From assembly GCA_018268015.1 (NCBI GenBank), contig JAFDXJ010000050.1:248001-312000 (forward strand): 64,000 nucleotides of DNA, given 5' to 3'. Made by a program: the position numbers and the translations under genes. Origin of the DNA: Bacteroidota bacterium (lineage in GTDB: Bacteria > Bacteroidota > Bacteroidia > Chitinophagales > Chitinophagaceae). Below are positions 36,486 through 46,969 of the stretch, in pieces. How positions within the stretch are numbered: position 1 is the stretch's first letter; every line of letters starts with the position of its first letter. Under the pieces are notes generated by a model. The model saw nothing but the letters and a program-made list of their open reading frames with translations, was not told the DNA's origin and made no database searches.

Positions 36486-37316
36486 ATGACACATATCGTT
36501 TTTCAGGAAGCAGACATAGCCACATTAAAACAAGCCCTTGAAATGGATGAATCCTTATCCGGCAATGTATGGCTGGTGAGAGATGATTTTGCTGTGGGTC
36601 CACTCCTTCATTTGGAGGTTGAAGAGGGTATGAATATCCGGAAAGATTGGTGGAGAAAAATTTTGAAATATGCTCCACACATTCATGCCGACCTGGAAAC
36701 AGATGACCGGAAAACGGTGAATGATCTAATCAGTTTGGTTAAATCTGATGCGTCACAAGAAATATGGATTTGGGTTGCTCCTAATGTACATGATCGTTGT
36801 GGATACTATTGGCTTGTTTGTCAATTAGAAAATATCTTAACAAATATTCGAATTGTCAATTTGGGTAATCTTCCCTTTATCAATGAAAAAGGAAGCCTGT
36901 TTTATCCGTCCAATTTGTTTGACATTCGCCCTATTGAATTATGGAAAGCACGGAAGCTTGCCGTTCCTCTTAGCATTCATTCTTTTGAGGCAATCCGGGA
37001 TGAATGGAGCAAACTTTCTTCAAATGAAAGTTGTATACGTATTTTGGAAGATGAAAAAACAATTGTAGCAAAACCGATTGATTATTTTGATAAAAATATT
37101 CTTTCAGGTATCAGTACGACACCACAAACCCTTCAAAAAATTTTGTTTCATTTATTGGGTAAATTAAAAATAAAAACGGGCGATGCCTTTTTAGCCTGGA
37201 GGATAAGTGAACTCTGCCAAGAAGGAAAATTATCTGCAATAGGAAATTGGGAAAATGGCTGGAAAGAAATAACCATTCAATTGACGGAGAAAGAAGGTAT
37301 GAGCGAAAGTAATTGA
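36486..37316 (+). CDS. DUF1835/DUF3658 protein between parE and parC
   Basis: The function is unknown. The 276-residue protein has an N-terminal DUF1835 domain (about 1-125), with HIVFQEADIATLKQAL at the start and LVRDDFAVGPL near 30-40. The C-terminal DUF3658-like part (about 160-270) contains LGKLKIKTGDAFLAWRI and IGNWENGWKEI. No signal or membrane segment is seen, so it is cytosolic. It sits 27 bases after parE and 18 bases before parC, so it should be co-transcribed with topoisomerase IV. Confidence 0.85.
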   Translation: MTHIVFQEADIATLKQALEMDESLSGNVWLVRDDFAVGPLLHLEVEEGMNIRKDWWRKILKYAPHIHADLETDDRKTVNDLISLVKSDASQEIWIWVAPNVHDRCGYYWLVCQLENILTNIRIVNLGNLPFINEKGSLFYPSNLFDIRPIELWKARKLAVPLSIHSFEAIRDEWSKLSSNESCIRILEDEKTIVAKPIDYFDKNILSGISTTPQTLQKILFHLLGKLKIKTGDAFLAWRISELCQEGKLSAIGNWENGWKEITIQLTEKEGMSESN

Positions 37317-37334
37317 TCAATGAATTAAAAACAT

Positions 37335-39842
37335 ATGGAAAAAGATTTGGAAGAAAAAAATCCTGACAGTAAAATAGGTATTGAAGGTCAGTACAAGAGT
37401 TGGTTCCTCGATTATGCATCTTATGTGATTTTAGAAAGAGCCGTACCGGCTGTGGAAGATGGCCTGAAACCCGTACAGCGACGCATTTTACATGCGATGA
37501 AGGAAATGGATGATGGCCGATTCAATAAAGCTGCCAATATCATCGGGCAGAGTATGCAGTATCATCCTCATGGAGATGCCTCTATTGGTGATGCTTTGGT
37601 CAATATGGGGCAAAAGGATTTGTTGATTGAAACACAGGGAAACTGGGGAGATATTCGTACCGGGGATGATGCTGCAGCACCAAGGTATATAGAAGCCCGG
37701 CTTTCAAAACTTGCACTGGACATTGCTTTTAATGCTAAAACCACAGAGTGGCAATTAAGTTATGATGGGCGTAAGCAGGAACCGATTAACCTGCCAATGA
37801 AATTTCCGCTCCTGATTGCCCAGGGAGCTGAAGGAATTGCTGTGGGCCTTTCAACCAAAATTCTTCCACACAATTTTTGTGAGATTTGTGAATCCGCAAT
37901 ACAATATTTGAAAGGAAAATCTTTTAAACTCATTCCAGATTTTCAAACCGGTGGTTTGATTGATGCTGAAAATTATCAACAGGGGAAAAGAGGAGGGAAA
38001 ATTCGTGTACGGGCAAAAATAGAAGAGGCTGATAAAAAAACATTGCTCATAAAAAGTGTTCCTTATGGTGTGACCACTTCATCATTGGCGGACAGTATAA
38101 CCAAAGCAAATGATCAGGGAAAAATCAAAATAAAAAAAGTAACGGATATTACAGCCAAAGAAGTAGAGCTTCAGATTGAGCTCGCAACGGGCATTTCCGC
38201 AGATATAACTATTGATGCTTTATATGCATTTACTGATTGCGAAATCAGTATTTCACCCAATGCTTGTGTGATCTCTGATCAAAAACCACAATTCCTCAGT
38301 GTAAATGATTTATTAAAGTCATCCGTAGATTATACAAAAGGATTGCTGCAAAAAGAATTGCAAATCCGTTTGTCGGAGTTACAGGAAAAGTGGCATTTCA
38401 CATCACTGGAGAAAATATTTTTTGAAGAAAAAATTTATAAGGAATTAGAGCAAAAATATGCCAGTTGGGAAATTGTTTTGGAAGCCATAGAAAATGCATT
38501 TAAACCTTACAGGAAAAAACTTAAAAGAGATATTACCCGGGAAGATATATTAAAACTTACGGAAAAACCGGTACGACGGATCTATAAACTGGATATTGAA
38601 GATTTAAATAACCAGGTAAAAAATATTGAATCAGAAATTGAACAAGTAAATCATCATCTTGCCAACCTGGTCCAATTTACAATTGCACATTTTGAAAATC
38701 TATTAAATAAATATGGGAAGGGGAGGGAAAGAAAAACAATTATTAAAGCATTTGACAATATTGAAGCGAAACAAGTTGCCATAGCCAATACAAAGCTGTA
38801 TATCAACAGGGATGAAGGTTTTATAGGCACTTCATTAAAAAAAGATGAGTTTCTGGTAGAATGTTCGGATCTGGATGACATTATTGTTTTTACCAAACGA
38901 GGTATCCTGAAAGTAGTGAAAGTAAGTGACAAGGTTTTTATTGGCAAGGATATTATTCATGCAGCAGTATTTGTGAAAACGGACGATCGCATTACATACA
39001 ATATGATCTATGTTGATGGCCAATCATCTATCAGTTATGCAAAACGTTTCCATGTTACGGGTATTACACGAGACAAAGAATACGATTTAACAAAAGGCAG
39101 TGAGCGATCCAAAGTGTTATACTTTTCTGTAAATCCAAATGGTGAAGCAGAAACAGTGAAAGTCCTACTCACACCGGGTTCTAAAGCCCGTATTAAAGAA
39201 TTTGATTTTTATTTTGAATCTTTAGAAATTAAAGGGCGTAGCAGTATTGGCAACCAGGTGACAAAATATGCGGTACGATCCATCAAATTAAAAGAAAAGG
39301 GGAAATCAACACTGGAAGGAAAAAGACTTTGGCTCGATACAAAATTCGGCAAACTGAATACAGATGAAAAAGGGATTTACCTGGGCAGTTTTGAAAATGA
39401 AAATTTGCTCCTGTTATATCGAAATGGCAGTTATGAAATTATGGATACTGAATTGACACATCGCCTGAATGCTGAAGATATTATTCTCATCGAAAAATAT
39501 GATCCTGAAAATATTGTTTCGGCAATCTATTTAGATTCAGAAAAAAAACAATATATGGTAAAACGGTTTCGGATAGAAACAACCACATTGCATACAGCTT
39601 TTCAATTTATTAAAGAAGGAAAGGACAATAGGCTTGTAGCCGCAAGCACTTTACCTGAGCCGGTTTTAGCCATGCAGGTTGGAAAAGGAAATGCTATCAG
39701 GAAAGGGAAAATAAAAATAGCTAAAGTGGTTGAAGTAATGGGGTGGAAAGCAGTGGGTTCTAAATTGATGGATTTTAGTAAAAATATCCAAATGGAATGG
39801 GTGAAAGATTTTCCGGATACAACGGTACAGGAATTATTTTAA
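37335..39842 (+). CDS. parC: DNA topoisomerase IV subunit A
   Basis: This is the DNA-breaking subunit of topoisomerase IV. The 835-residue protein has the winged-helix and tower domains with VQRRILHAMKEM near 46, HPHGDASIGDALV near 76 and the catalytic tyrosine Tyr118 in AAPRYIEARL. A coiled-coil arm (about 420-460) and a degenerate C-terminal beta-pinwheel (about 490-810) follow. The gyrase-specific GyrA-box is not seen, which fits ParC. It ends convergent with the TPR gene. Confidence 0.95.
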   Translation: MEKDLEEKNPDSKIGIEGQYKSWFLDYASYVILERAVPAVEDGLKPVQRRILHAMKEMDDGRFNKAANIIGQSMQYHPHGDASIGDALVNMGQKDLLIETQGNWGDIRTGDDAAAPRYIEARLSKLALDIAFNAKTTEWQLSYDGRKQEPINLPMKFPLLIAQGAEGIAVGLSTKILPHNFCEICESAIQYLKGKSFKLIPDFQTGGLIDAENYQQGKRGGKIRVRAKIEEADKKTLLIKSVPYGVTTSSLADSITKANDQGKIKIKKVTDITAKEVELQIELATGISADITIDALYAFTDCEISISPNACVISDQKPQFLSVNDLLKSSVDYTKGLLQKELQIRLSELQEKWHFTSLEKIFFEEKIYKELEQKYASWEIVLEAIENAFKPYRKKLKRDITREDILKLTEKPVRRIYKLDIEDLNNQVKNIESEIEQVNHHLANLVQFTIAHFENLLNKYGKGRERKTIIKAFDNIEAKQVAIANTKLYINRDEGFIGTSLKKDEFLVECSDLDDIIVFTKRGILKVVKVSDKVFIGKDIIHAAVFVKTDDRITYNMIYVDGQSSISYAKRFHVTGITRDKEYDLTKGSERSKVLYFSVNPNGEAETVKVLLTPGSKARIKEFDFYFESLEIKGRSSIGNQVTKYAVRSIKLKEKGKSTLEGKRLWLDTKFGKLNTDEKGIYLGSFENENLLLLYRNGSYEIMDTELTHRLNAEDIILIEKYDPENIVSAIYLDSEKKQYMVKRFRIETTTLHTAFQFIKEGKDNRLVAASTLPEPVLAMQVGKGNAIRKGKIKIAKVVEVMGWKAVGSKLMDFSKNIQMEWVKDFPDTTVQELF

Positions 39843-39868
39843 ACAACCAGAACTGTATTTGAAATGAT

Positions 39869-41875
39869 TTATAATACAGCAGAACCACCACAACCAAATA
39901 ACCGGCGTGCTATTTCATAGCCTGCATTGCCCGCTTCTTTGAAAAGAAAAGTTTGATTTTCTACAATCGTTTTTCCTTTTGATGAAATCACATGAATATT
40001 TACCTGGTAAACCGCTCCTTTTTTTACAAATAAAATATCTGCATTCCCATCAGCAGTAGCTGAAGAATTTACAAAATCAATATTACAGGATTTTAATTGC
40101 TTCACTACCTGGCTAGTAACAGCATCTGATATCCCGGAAGTAGTTAAATAAATCTTTGCGGTAATCCCGGAAAAAGGAATTAAAGGAGCATATTCATTCA
40201 TTAATTGCGCTCTCGCTCCGTTCTCTTCAGATTTATAATCCAAAGCATGATAGCCATTATACAAATTTTCATATAATCTCCCTATAAATAATTTTTCATT
40301 TGCAGTATCCAAAAGAATTTCATTCTCCATATTTTCCATATGGGTCACTGCATCTTTGTAATCTTTATTTTGCAATTGAAAAGACGCCACAAACAAACTG
40401 AAATATCGTTGTATTTCTTTTCGAGGATCGGTGGTAGTATAATTTTCATATTTATCCAGGAAAAATTTAGGACTAAAATCTTTCATCACATACATGGCTT
40501 CATCATAAGAAGTTGTAGATTCTGCACAGAATAGGTCATAGATTAATCGGGTTCTGTCTGGATTAAAAATCATTTCATTGACCACAACATATTCAACCAT
40601 AAATTTTTGCAATTGGCAGGAAGCCAATTCATATAAAACGGATGGAGAATACCACCAATTCTTATGTTGGAATTTTAATAAAAATATTTTTCTGTCATAA
40701 AGTTGTACCTGTAATAAATGAATGGTGAAATCATACTGTGTTTGTGTAAGTGTAGTACCTATATGCAACTCTTTAAAATTAGCCGCTTTATCTAAGTACA
40801 ATGCACAACTGTCTAATTGGCCATCGTATAAAAAACTACGTGCCAGCCCAATGGCATACCAACCAAATCCGGGAGAGGAAGCGCTTTCCGTAATAGCCTG
40901 ACGGCCCATGGCAATAGCATCTTTAGTTCTACCGGCAAAGACATATAATTCAGGTACATAATAATAAGCCTCCCGCAACATGCCATTCATGAAACTCAGG
41001 TCTTCATCCCTTGAAAAGTATTCCCGTGCGTTTGCAAAATGTCCTATTTCTCCTTGCATACCTCCGTAGTTATTCCATGAAACTGCTCCACCACTGATCA
41101 ATTGCTTATAATAATATTCACTGCTATCGTAATTTTTGTTATAGCAATGAAGCAAAGCCAGATAATGATAGATGGCAAGATATTCTGCAACACTTTGACC
41201 TTGTCCAAATAGTGCATCATCTTCCTCTTTATTTTTTTGGATGAAGGCCAACCCCCGATAACACCATTCAAAAGCCATTTGTTCATTTTCCTGCACGGAA
41301 TTTTTGAGAAATGGATATTTGCCGGAAGTAAAAAAGCGATTGCGATGATATGTCCATGCACGATGATAAAACATGCCAAAACCATAATCTTTTTTAAACC
41401 CATATTGAGAAATTTTTTCAATCAAAGACATTACAGAATCAGGCATTTCAAGGTTATCATAGCTTTCTAGTAAAGCATCATAAATTTGATATAAATCCTG
41501 GTAACGGGAGATATATTGAATAAGATTTTCCGGTGAATCATAAAGAGTGTAAAATATTTTTCCAAAATCCTTGTCAATCAATAAAAATGCTTTTCTTAAA
41601 GGGATCAGGGCATTTTGATAACCCAGATAATCCGCGCTGTGGTCAAATTTATAGATACCTTCATACATCCATCCAACATAATAAGTGCTGTCTAACCGAA
41701 GAAATTCCCGGCTTCGTGGTAATGCATCTTTCTCCGTAGGAGATACATCTATTCTCTTTGCATCTATTTCATAACGTGCTGCAGATTGCGGTTGACATAG
41801 TGCATCATGGTTCAACAAAACAAAGGCGAAACAAAAAAATAGTGTGCTAATATGTATAAAAATATTTTTCTTCAT
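39869..41875 (-). CDS. Exported TPR-type protein of the MoxR operon
   Basis: The 668-residue protein has a signal peptide (about 1-27, ending HDALCQ) and a long helical region with TPR-like repeats (about 60-560). A C-terminal alpha/beta domain (about 580-668) contains NADILFVKKGAVYQVNIHV and ends GCGGSAVL. I do not recognise a catalytic domain. It is the last gene of the DUF58/TgpA/MoxR operon, five bases after MoxR, so it may act with them in the envelope. Confidence 0.75.
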   Translation of the reverse strand: MKKNIFIHISTLFFCFAFVLLNHDALCQPQSAARYEIDAKRIDVSPTEKDALPRSREFLRLDSTYYVGWMYEGIYKFDHSADYLGYQNALIPLRKAFLLIDKDFGKIFYTLYDSPENLIQYISRYQDLYQIYDALLESYDNLEMPDSVMSLIEKISQYGFKKDYGFGMFYHRAWTYHRNRFFTSGKYPFLKNSVQENEQMAFEWCYRGLAFIQKNKEEDDALFGQGQSVAEYLAIYHYLALLHCYNKNYDSSEYYYKQLISGGAVSWNNYGGMQGEIGHFANAREYFSRDEDLSFMNGMLREAYYYVPELYVFAGRTKDAIAMGRQAITESASSPGFGWYAIGLARSFLYDGQLDSCALYLDKAANFKELHIGTTLTQTQYDFTIHLLQVQLYDRKIFLLKFQHKNWWYSPSVLYELASCQLQKFMVEYVVVNEMIFNPDRTRLIYDLFCAESTTSYDEAMYVMKDFSPKFFLDKYENYTTTDPRKEIQRYFSLFVASFQLQNKDYKDAVTHMENMENEILLDTANEKLFIGRLYENLYNGYHALDYKSEENGARAQLMNEYAPLIPFSGITAKIYLTTSGISDAVTSQVVKQLKSCNIDFVNSSATADGNADILFVKKGAVYQVNIHVISSKGKTIVENQTFLFKEAGNAGYEIARRLFGCGGSAVL

Positions 41876-41880
41876 TTTCT

Positions 41881-42873
41881 TTAAGCAGGTTCTGCCTGAA
41901 TAGCTAACTTATTCAAACGGTTTAATTCTGCATCGAGCAGCATTTCCAATAATTTGTCTTTTGCATCTTTTGTGCGGAAAATGAGCCGATGATGCAAAAC
42001 AGGCCTGGCAAGGGTTTTGAAGTCATTCTCTGTTACATATTGACGCCCTTTAACGAGTGCAAAAGCTTTTAAACATTTCAAAAAGGTAATGCCGCTTCTA
42101 GTGGAAGCCGGCAAGGAAATATCAGGGTTTACCCGGGTGGAAATCACCAAATTACGAACGGCGGTAATTAATTCCGGGTGGATATAGACAGCTTCTGCCT
42201 GATTTTGTAAAAACAAAATATCTTCCAAGCTTAAAACTTGCTGGATATGGTCAAGATGATGTTGTATGTCCAGGTAATTTTTATAGATGGCTAGTTCCGT
42301 AGCATCATCCGCATAGCCAAAATGAATTTTCAAAAAAAAGCGGTCAAGTTGTGCAGCAGGCAGGGGATAAGTGCCTTCCATTTCTATCGGATTTTGTGTA
42401 GCTATCGCAAAAAATAAATTCTCCAGTTTATAGGTTGTTTCACCCATAGTGATTTGATTCTCTGCCATACATTCCAATAACGCCGATTGCACTTTGGGGG
42501 ATGCCCGGTTAATTTCATCCGCCAATAATACATTGCAAAACAAGGGGCCTTTTTTGAATATGAATTCCTTTTTTATATCATCAAAAATATTTGTGCCCAA
42601 TAAATCCATCGGCAGTAGGTCAGGAGTAAATTGAATGCGTTTAAAAACTGTACCTCCTTTTTCTGCATTTCCCGATATAGAACTGGCAAGGGTTTTAGCC
42701 ATAACTGTTTTCCCTGTACCGGGATTATCCTCCATTAAAATATGACCTTTAGCCAATAAAGCGGTGATTACAAATTCGGCCTGCGGTTGCTTTCCCTTAA
42801 TCACCGTACCCATATTTTCAACAAGTGCCTGGATCTTTTCCATAGCCTCCTGCAAATGATTATCATTATTCAT
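41881..42873 (-). CDS. MoxR-type AAA+ ATPase
   Basis: MoxR ATPases are thought to act as chaperones that activate partner complexes. The 330-residue protein has Walker A in ILMEDNPGTGKTVMAKTL (about 51-68), Walker B in VLLADEINRASPKVQSALLE (about 119-138), sensor-1 FFAIATQNP and the arginine-finger region around 175, plus the C-terminal lid. It overlaps the end of the transglutaminase-like gene by eight bases and is followed closely by the TPR gene. Confidence 0.94.
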   Translation of the reverse strand: MNNDNHLQEAMEKIQALVENMGTVIKGKQPQAEFVITALLAKGHILMEDNPGTGKTVMAKTLASSISGNAEKGGTVFKRIQFTPDLLPMDLLGTNIFDDIKKEFIFKKGPLFCNVLLADEINRASPKVQSALLECMAENQITMGETTYKLENLFFAIATQNPIEMEGTYPLPAAQLDRFFLKIHFGYADDATELAIYKNYLDIQHHLDHIQQVLSLEDILFLQNQAEAVYIHPELITAVRNLVISTRVNPDISLPASTRSGITFLKCLKAFALVKGRQYVTENDFKTLARPVLHHRLIFRTKDAKDKLLEMLLDAELNRLNKLAIQAEPA

Positions 42874-45505
42874 AATGAATTGTTTTGATGTTTTTGAAAA
42901 ACAGGAATGTCCTGTTAAGTTTTAAAAATGCATTTATTCTTTTGGATAAAGAAAACTTTTCTTTCATTATTTTTTTGGTGCTTTCATAAAAGGGCCTAAG
43001 CCATTCGTTCTCTTCTAAAGTAGATTCCTGGTTACTATATTTCATTTTTTGATACAAATCACTGAAGGTTATGATTTTTGTTCCAAATTGCCGGTCTATT
43101 GAAAGGGCGAATTCATAAGGACTCATGCCTCTTCTTGAATATCCGAATTGGTTAAAGTAAAAATGCAGAGAGCGGTTAATCAAAAATGCTTTTCTGTTTC
43201 CCGGTGGAGCAGTCCTGGCTTGCATATCAAAGAAAAACCAAATGATGAATGGAAAGAATAAGATCAATAGAACCAAAAGCAAAGCCAACACGCCTAAAAT
43301 TTTTATGAGCTGTCTTTTATTGAAACTTTTTTCTTCTTGATTGGATTGTTGCTTCTGATTTTTTTGCATCACGTCGTCTATAATCTTGATTTCATCCACA
43401 GGAACAGGTTGGATTATTTTTTTTATCACAGAAGCCATGCTGTCACCTTTCTGAGCTAGTATATTTTTCAGGGATTCTGCATAAGACGCTGCGGTAATGT
43501 GCATATTTTCTTTTAATGATTGAATGGTTACAATACCGGTATCTCTGCTAATGGAAGCAAGCGCAATATTCAATTTTACATTTACCGGAATGGATGAAGT
43601 AAAATTCTCATCATGAAACAATAGTTTGTTGACAGCTAAATTTATCATTTTATGTAAAGTATCAACGCTGATTATTTTTCCATCTGCTACAAAATAAGGT
43701 TGTTGCAAATTGAGTGGTGGCGTGCCATCCGGCTGGGGCGACTGTATGGTATTAACATCCGGAATGGTCGTATCAAAATCCAGCCATCCATATCCCGGAA
43801 AAAAAACCTGCACCCAAGCATGAGCCTGATCTTCATAAAACCAATACCAACCCGGGTTTTTATTGCTCCTGTTGATGGTTATAAAACCTGCAGACACGCG
43901 TGAAGGAATACCTAATGCACGTAACATAAATAATGTGGCTCCGGCATAATAAGCACAATACCCTTTATGGCTTGAAAATAGAAAATAGTTAAGCTTAGAT
44001 GCACTGGGTAAGCCCGGTATTCCGGCATTATCAGCATAAGCAAACAAGGGCTGGCCAAATTCGTCTTTACTTAAAAAATAATCTCGTATAGCAATTATTT
44101 TATCAATAGGGGATTGGGCATGAGCCGTAATTTCTCTGGCCAATATTCTAATGCTGTCATAGTCGCTATTACTGGGCATCGAAGTATAATAACTCAGAAA
44201 ATTTTTATCTATATGATTATAGTTGGTAATACTACGTAATTGCTGAAATCGTTCCTCCTGGAAATCTTCCAGAGCCTGGTTTCCGGCAGGATTATAAATA
44301 AAGTAGGCGCTATTTAAACGACTCACCCACATTTTTGCTCTATAGGCACTTTTATATTGTTCTTTAAATTCTGGTGGCACGCCTATTGGTTGGCAAAAGA
44401 AAGCAGTAGCAGGAGCGATGAAAACATCAGGAGATAGTAATACTTTATACACTTCCGCATTTACCACTTGTCTATCCAAACTTGCCATGGAATGCGTGAT
44501 TACCGATGTATCCGTTTTTGCAAAATACAATGGAATCTTTGAAGGATTTGGTTTAAACAAATCATTATCCGGCATGAGGGAATCTATTTCAAATGCTTGA
44601 ATAGCGGTATCAAATTTGGTATAATAATCACTCGTGAAATATAAAGGATTGGGAGTTATACTGTCCGGGAAAAAATTATCTAAGTGAGCTACGAAAACAA
44701 GTTTTTTATTTTTCCCCAATGTCCCACCCAATGACATACTGTTATTATTACTTACGGATCCGTCTTCATTTTCATGTGTCATACTTTGTTGCTTGCTACT
44801 GCCGCCACCCTTTTCCCCTTCATTGCTTTGACCTCCTCCCCATTCTTTCTCAATCGCTTTGAACTCCGGTTGAAAAAGATAAAATAAAGCAATGAATAAT
44901 AATAGCAGCAAACTGAAAAAGCCGGTTATTCTTTTGGAGAAATACCATGTTAATCCATGAATCGAATCCTGGGCATTTCGTATCAGTGCGGATGCATATA
45001 TTATATAAAAGGTATAAAAGAGTACCGGGATAAATGCTGTAATAATCGCAGTAGCTTTAATATCGCTTGTCTTACTAACCAGTATCATTTGACAAGCACA
45101 TAAAAAAAGAGTCCAAAAAATCGTGTATATTTTTGAACGGGAAAACCCATAACCGGTGATCCACCCAATCAGAAATAAAATTGAAAAAATAAGAAAATGT
45201 ACAGATGCAAAAAAAGCATCAAATTCACCCGTAGCAATATTTTTAATACCTGCATAAATACTGCTTAATAACAAAGCCAAAACAATCGTTGTAGTAACAA
45301 ACCTAAATTTATAAGCATAAAAAATAAATGCACCCATTAAACCAACAGAGAAATAAATGGTTTGGCTGATAAAATTATTTTCCAGGATAGAATAATAATT
45401 ATTTCCTGTATAAATGAACCAACCTACTAAAGCCATCGTTGGTAAGCCCAATAAGATCGACTGGGCAATCACTTTATTGACTTTATGTATTCTGCCTATT
45501 TTCAA
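42866..45505 (-). CDS. TgpA-like membrane transglutaminase
   Basis: The 879-residue protein has several N-terminal membrane segments (about 12-210) and an extracytoplasmic domain (about 225-690). That domain holds an intact transglutaminase core with HKGYCAYYAGA (Cys517), DQAHAWVQVF and GYGWLDFDTT, followed by another membrane segment (about 725-750) and a cytosolic DUF4129-like tail. This is the TgpA architecture seen beside MoxR and DUF58 genes in many bacteria. The substrate is unknown; a role in envelope protein or peptidoglycan-linked processing is inference. It starts three bases after the DUF58 gene. Confidence 0.9.
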   Translation of the reverse strand: MKIGRIHKVNKVIAQSILLGLPTMALVGWFIYTGNNYYSILENNFISQTIYFSVGLMGAFIFYAYKFRFVTTTIVLALLLSSIYAGIKNIATGEFDAFFASVHFLIFSILFLIGWITGYGFSRSKIYTIFWTLFLCACQMILVSKTSDIKATAIITAFIPVLFYTFYIIYASALIRNAQDSIHGLTWYFSKRITGFFSLLLLLFIALFYLFQPEFKAIEKEWGGGQSNEGEKGGGSSKQQSMTHENEDGSVSNNNSMSLGGTLGKNKKLVFVAHLDNFFPDSITPNPLYFTSDYYTKFDTAIQAFEIDSLMPDNDLFKPNPSKIPLYFAKTDTSVITHSMASLDRQVVNAEVYKVLLSPDVFIAPATAFFCQPIGVPPEFKEQYKSAYRAKMWVSRLNSAYFIYNPAGNQALEDFQEERFQQLRSITNYNHIDKNFLSYYTSMPSNSDYDSIRILAREITAHAQSPIDKIIAIRDYFLSKDEFGQPLFAYADNAGIPGLPSASKLNYFLFSSHKGYCAYYAGATLFMLRALGIPSRVSAGFITINRSNKNPGWYWFYEDQAHAWVQVFFPGYGWLDFDTTIPDVNTIQSPQPDGTPPLNLQQPYFVADGKIISVDTLHKMINLAVNKLLFHDENFTSSIPVNVKLNIALASISRDTGIVTIQSLKENMHITAASYAESLKNILAQKGDSMASVIKKIIQPVPVDEIKIIDDVMQKNQKQQSNQEEKSFNKRQLIKILGVLALLLVLLILFFPFIIWFFFDMQARTAPPGNRKAFLINRSLHFYFNQFGYSRRGMSPYEFALSIDRQFGTKIITFSDLYQKMKYSNQESTLEENEWLRPFYESTKKIMKEKFSLSKRINAFLKLNRTFLFFKNIKTIHYE

Positions 45506-45508
45506 AAT

Positions 45509-46876
45509 TTATAGAATAATGGTTTTAGTGTGTTCATTAAAAAGAGCAATCAGCTTTTTTTCATTTTCCAATATTGAAAATCGTAATGTGGATAACTGCC
45601 AACCGGCGCGGTATTTTTCTGCTTCATTTTTTTCCTGTTGTATAAAAAGCCAGCTCATGAAATGGAGTATCCCTGCTTTTTGAATGGCCGTACTCAATTT
45701 CACAAGGATACAGAGCGTATTTTCATTTCGCTGATACAATAATTCCTTGATTTCATCTGCCGGGCACAATGAAGAAATGATGATTGCAGCCGCGTTATTT
45801 AATTGAACAAAAGCTTTAGGTGTCATTTCATTTTGCCATTCAAGGGCAGCAATACGCTCCTTAAATTGAGATTCTTCATTGACAAGCTCCGGCTGATCTT
45901 TTGAATCTGGTATCAAATGAATTTGAAATCCTTTGAGTTGTATATCCCGAATAATATTCCAAATAAAAGTTTTATAATAGTTTAAAAATAAGATTTGAAC
46001 AGAAGGCATATTCTCTGCATGAAACCCGCAAAAAAAAGATGGATATATGTAAACCTGAGATGCATATATATCAAGCGTTTCAGGTATACGCACGACCAGT
46101 TCCCTGCTTCGTGCATATACAGGCCAGGCAATTCTTCTTACATCATCCTGGCCTTCAAAATGCTTGTAGTTTAAATATTCACCTTCTGTTCTTCTTAACT
46201 CATCAATACGTTCATTTTCATCTTCTGTTTTCCTGGGTTGAATAGATAGTGGTTGAATTTGGCGGTCCGGTGGTTGATTACAAAAATGGTCATGAATGGG
46301 AAATGGCACTACAATGGAAAAAAATTGAAACAGGTCTTCAAAATAAATCCAGGCAGTATCTGCCTCGTATAATGTAATTTCAGGCAATTCCCATGGAAAG
46401 GTAGCTGTATATTTTCCGGTGAGAAAATGCATTTTGCTTTCTATTGCCGGTTTGAATTTAGCCGAGTACATTTTCTCATTATATTGTATACGAAATTTTA
46501 AGAACCCAAAAATAGGTTTCATTATAGGCGAAAGTCCGATTTGTATATCTGGCGACTGATCCTGATCGTTTATAGGATTCAACACGCTGAAATGTATTTC
46601 CAGCTTGTGTCTTTTTTTGGCAACAATAAAAATAATCCAGGATAAGAAAACAGTGAAAAAGCAAAATGCCAAAAAGACAAGGATAGAAAATAATAAAATT
46701 TTCAAGAGAAGAGATAAAATTGCGGTATAAGAATTTCCGGGTATGGCAGTATTTAAGCTAATATATTTCCATAAGAAAAATGTTGCAATACTAAAAAGTA
46801 TAAAGTAAAACGTAAATGGAATGTAAAAAACGAATGGCTTTGATTTAATGGATAATGGTTTCAATGAAAAGGACAT
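45509..46876 (-). CDS. DUF58 protein
   Basis: DUF58 proteins have a degenerate von Willebrand A-like domain and accompany MoxR ATPases. The 455-residue protein has two N-terminal membrane segments (about 15-40 and 50-85), a beta domain (about 95-200) and the DUF58 signature with EGEYLNYKHFEGQDDVRRIAW-type sequence near 230-250 and RSRELVVRIPET near 255. It is the first gene of the operon. A near-consensus promoter box TAACTTTC on the minus strand (46889-46882) almost touches the ATG. Confidence 0.87.
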   Translation of the reverse strand: MSFSLKPLSIKSKPFVFYIPFTFYFILFSIATFFLWKYISLNTAIPGNSYTAILSLLLKILLFSILVFLAFCFFTVFLSWIIFIVAKKRHKLEIHFSVLNPINDQDQSPDIQIGLSPIMKPIFGFLKFRIQYNEKMYSAKFKPAIESKMHFLTGKYTATFPWELPEITLYEADTAWIYFEDLFQFFSIVVPFPIHDHFCNQPPDRQIQPLSIQPRKTEDENERIDELRRTEGEYLNYKHFEGQDDVRRIAWPVYARSRELVVRIPETLDIYASQVYIYPSFFCGFHAENMPSVQILFLNYYKTFIWNIIRDIQLKGFQIHLIPDSKDQPELVNEESQFKERIAALEWQNEMTPKAFVQLNNAAAIIISSLCPADEIKELLYQRNENTLCILVKLSTAIQKAGILHFMSWLFIQQEKNEAEKYRAGWQLSTLRFSILENEKKLIALFNEHTKTIIL

Positions 46877-46969
46877 AATGGAAAGTTACGGCATGAACGG
46901 GTTTATTTTTTATAAATATACTGAGTAAAGATATTTTTTGTATTATAAACTTTATTTACTTTGTAAGTA

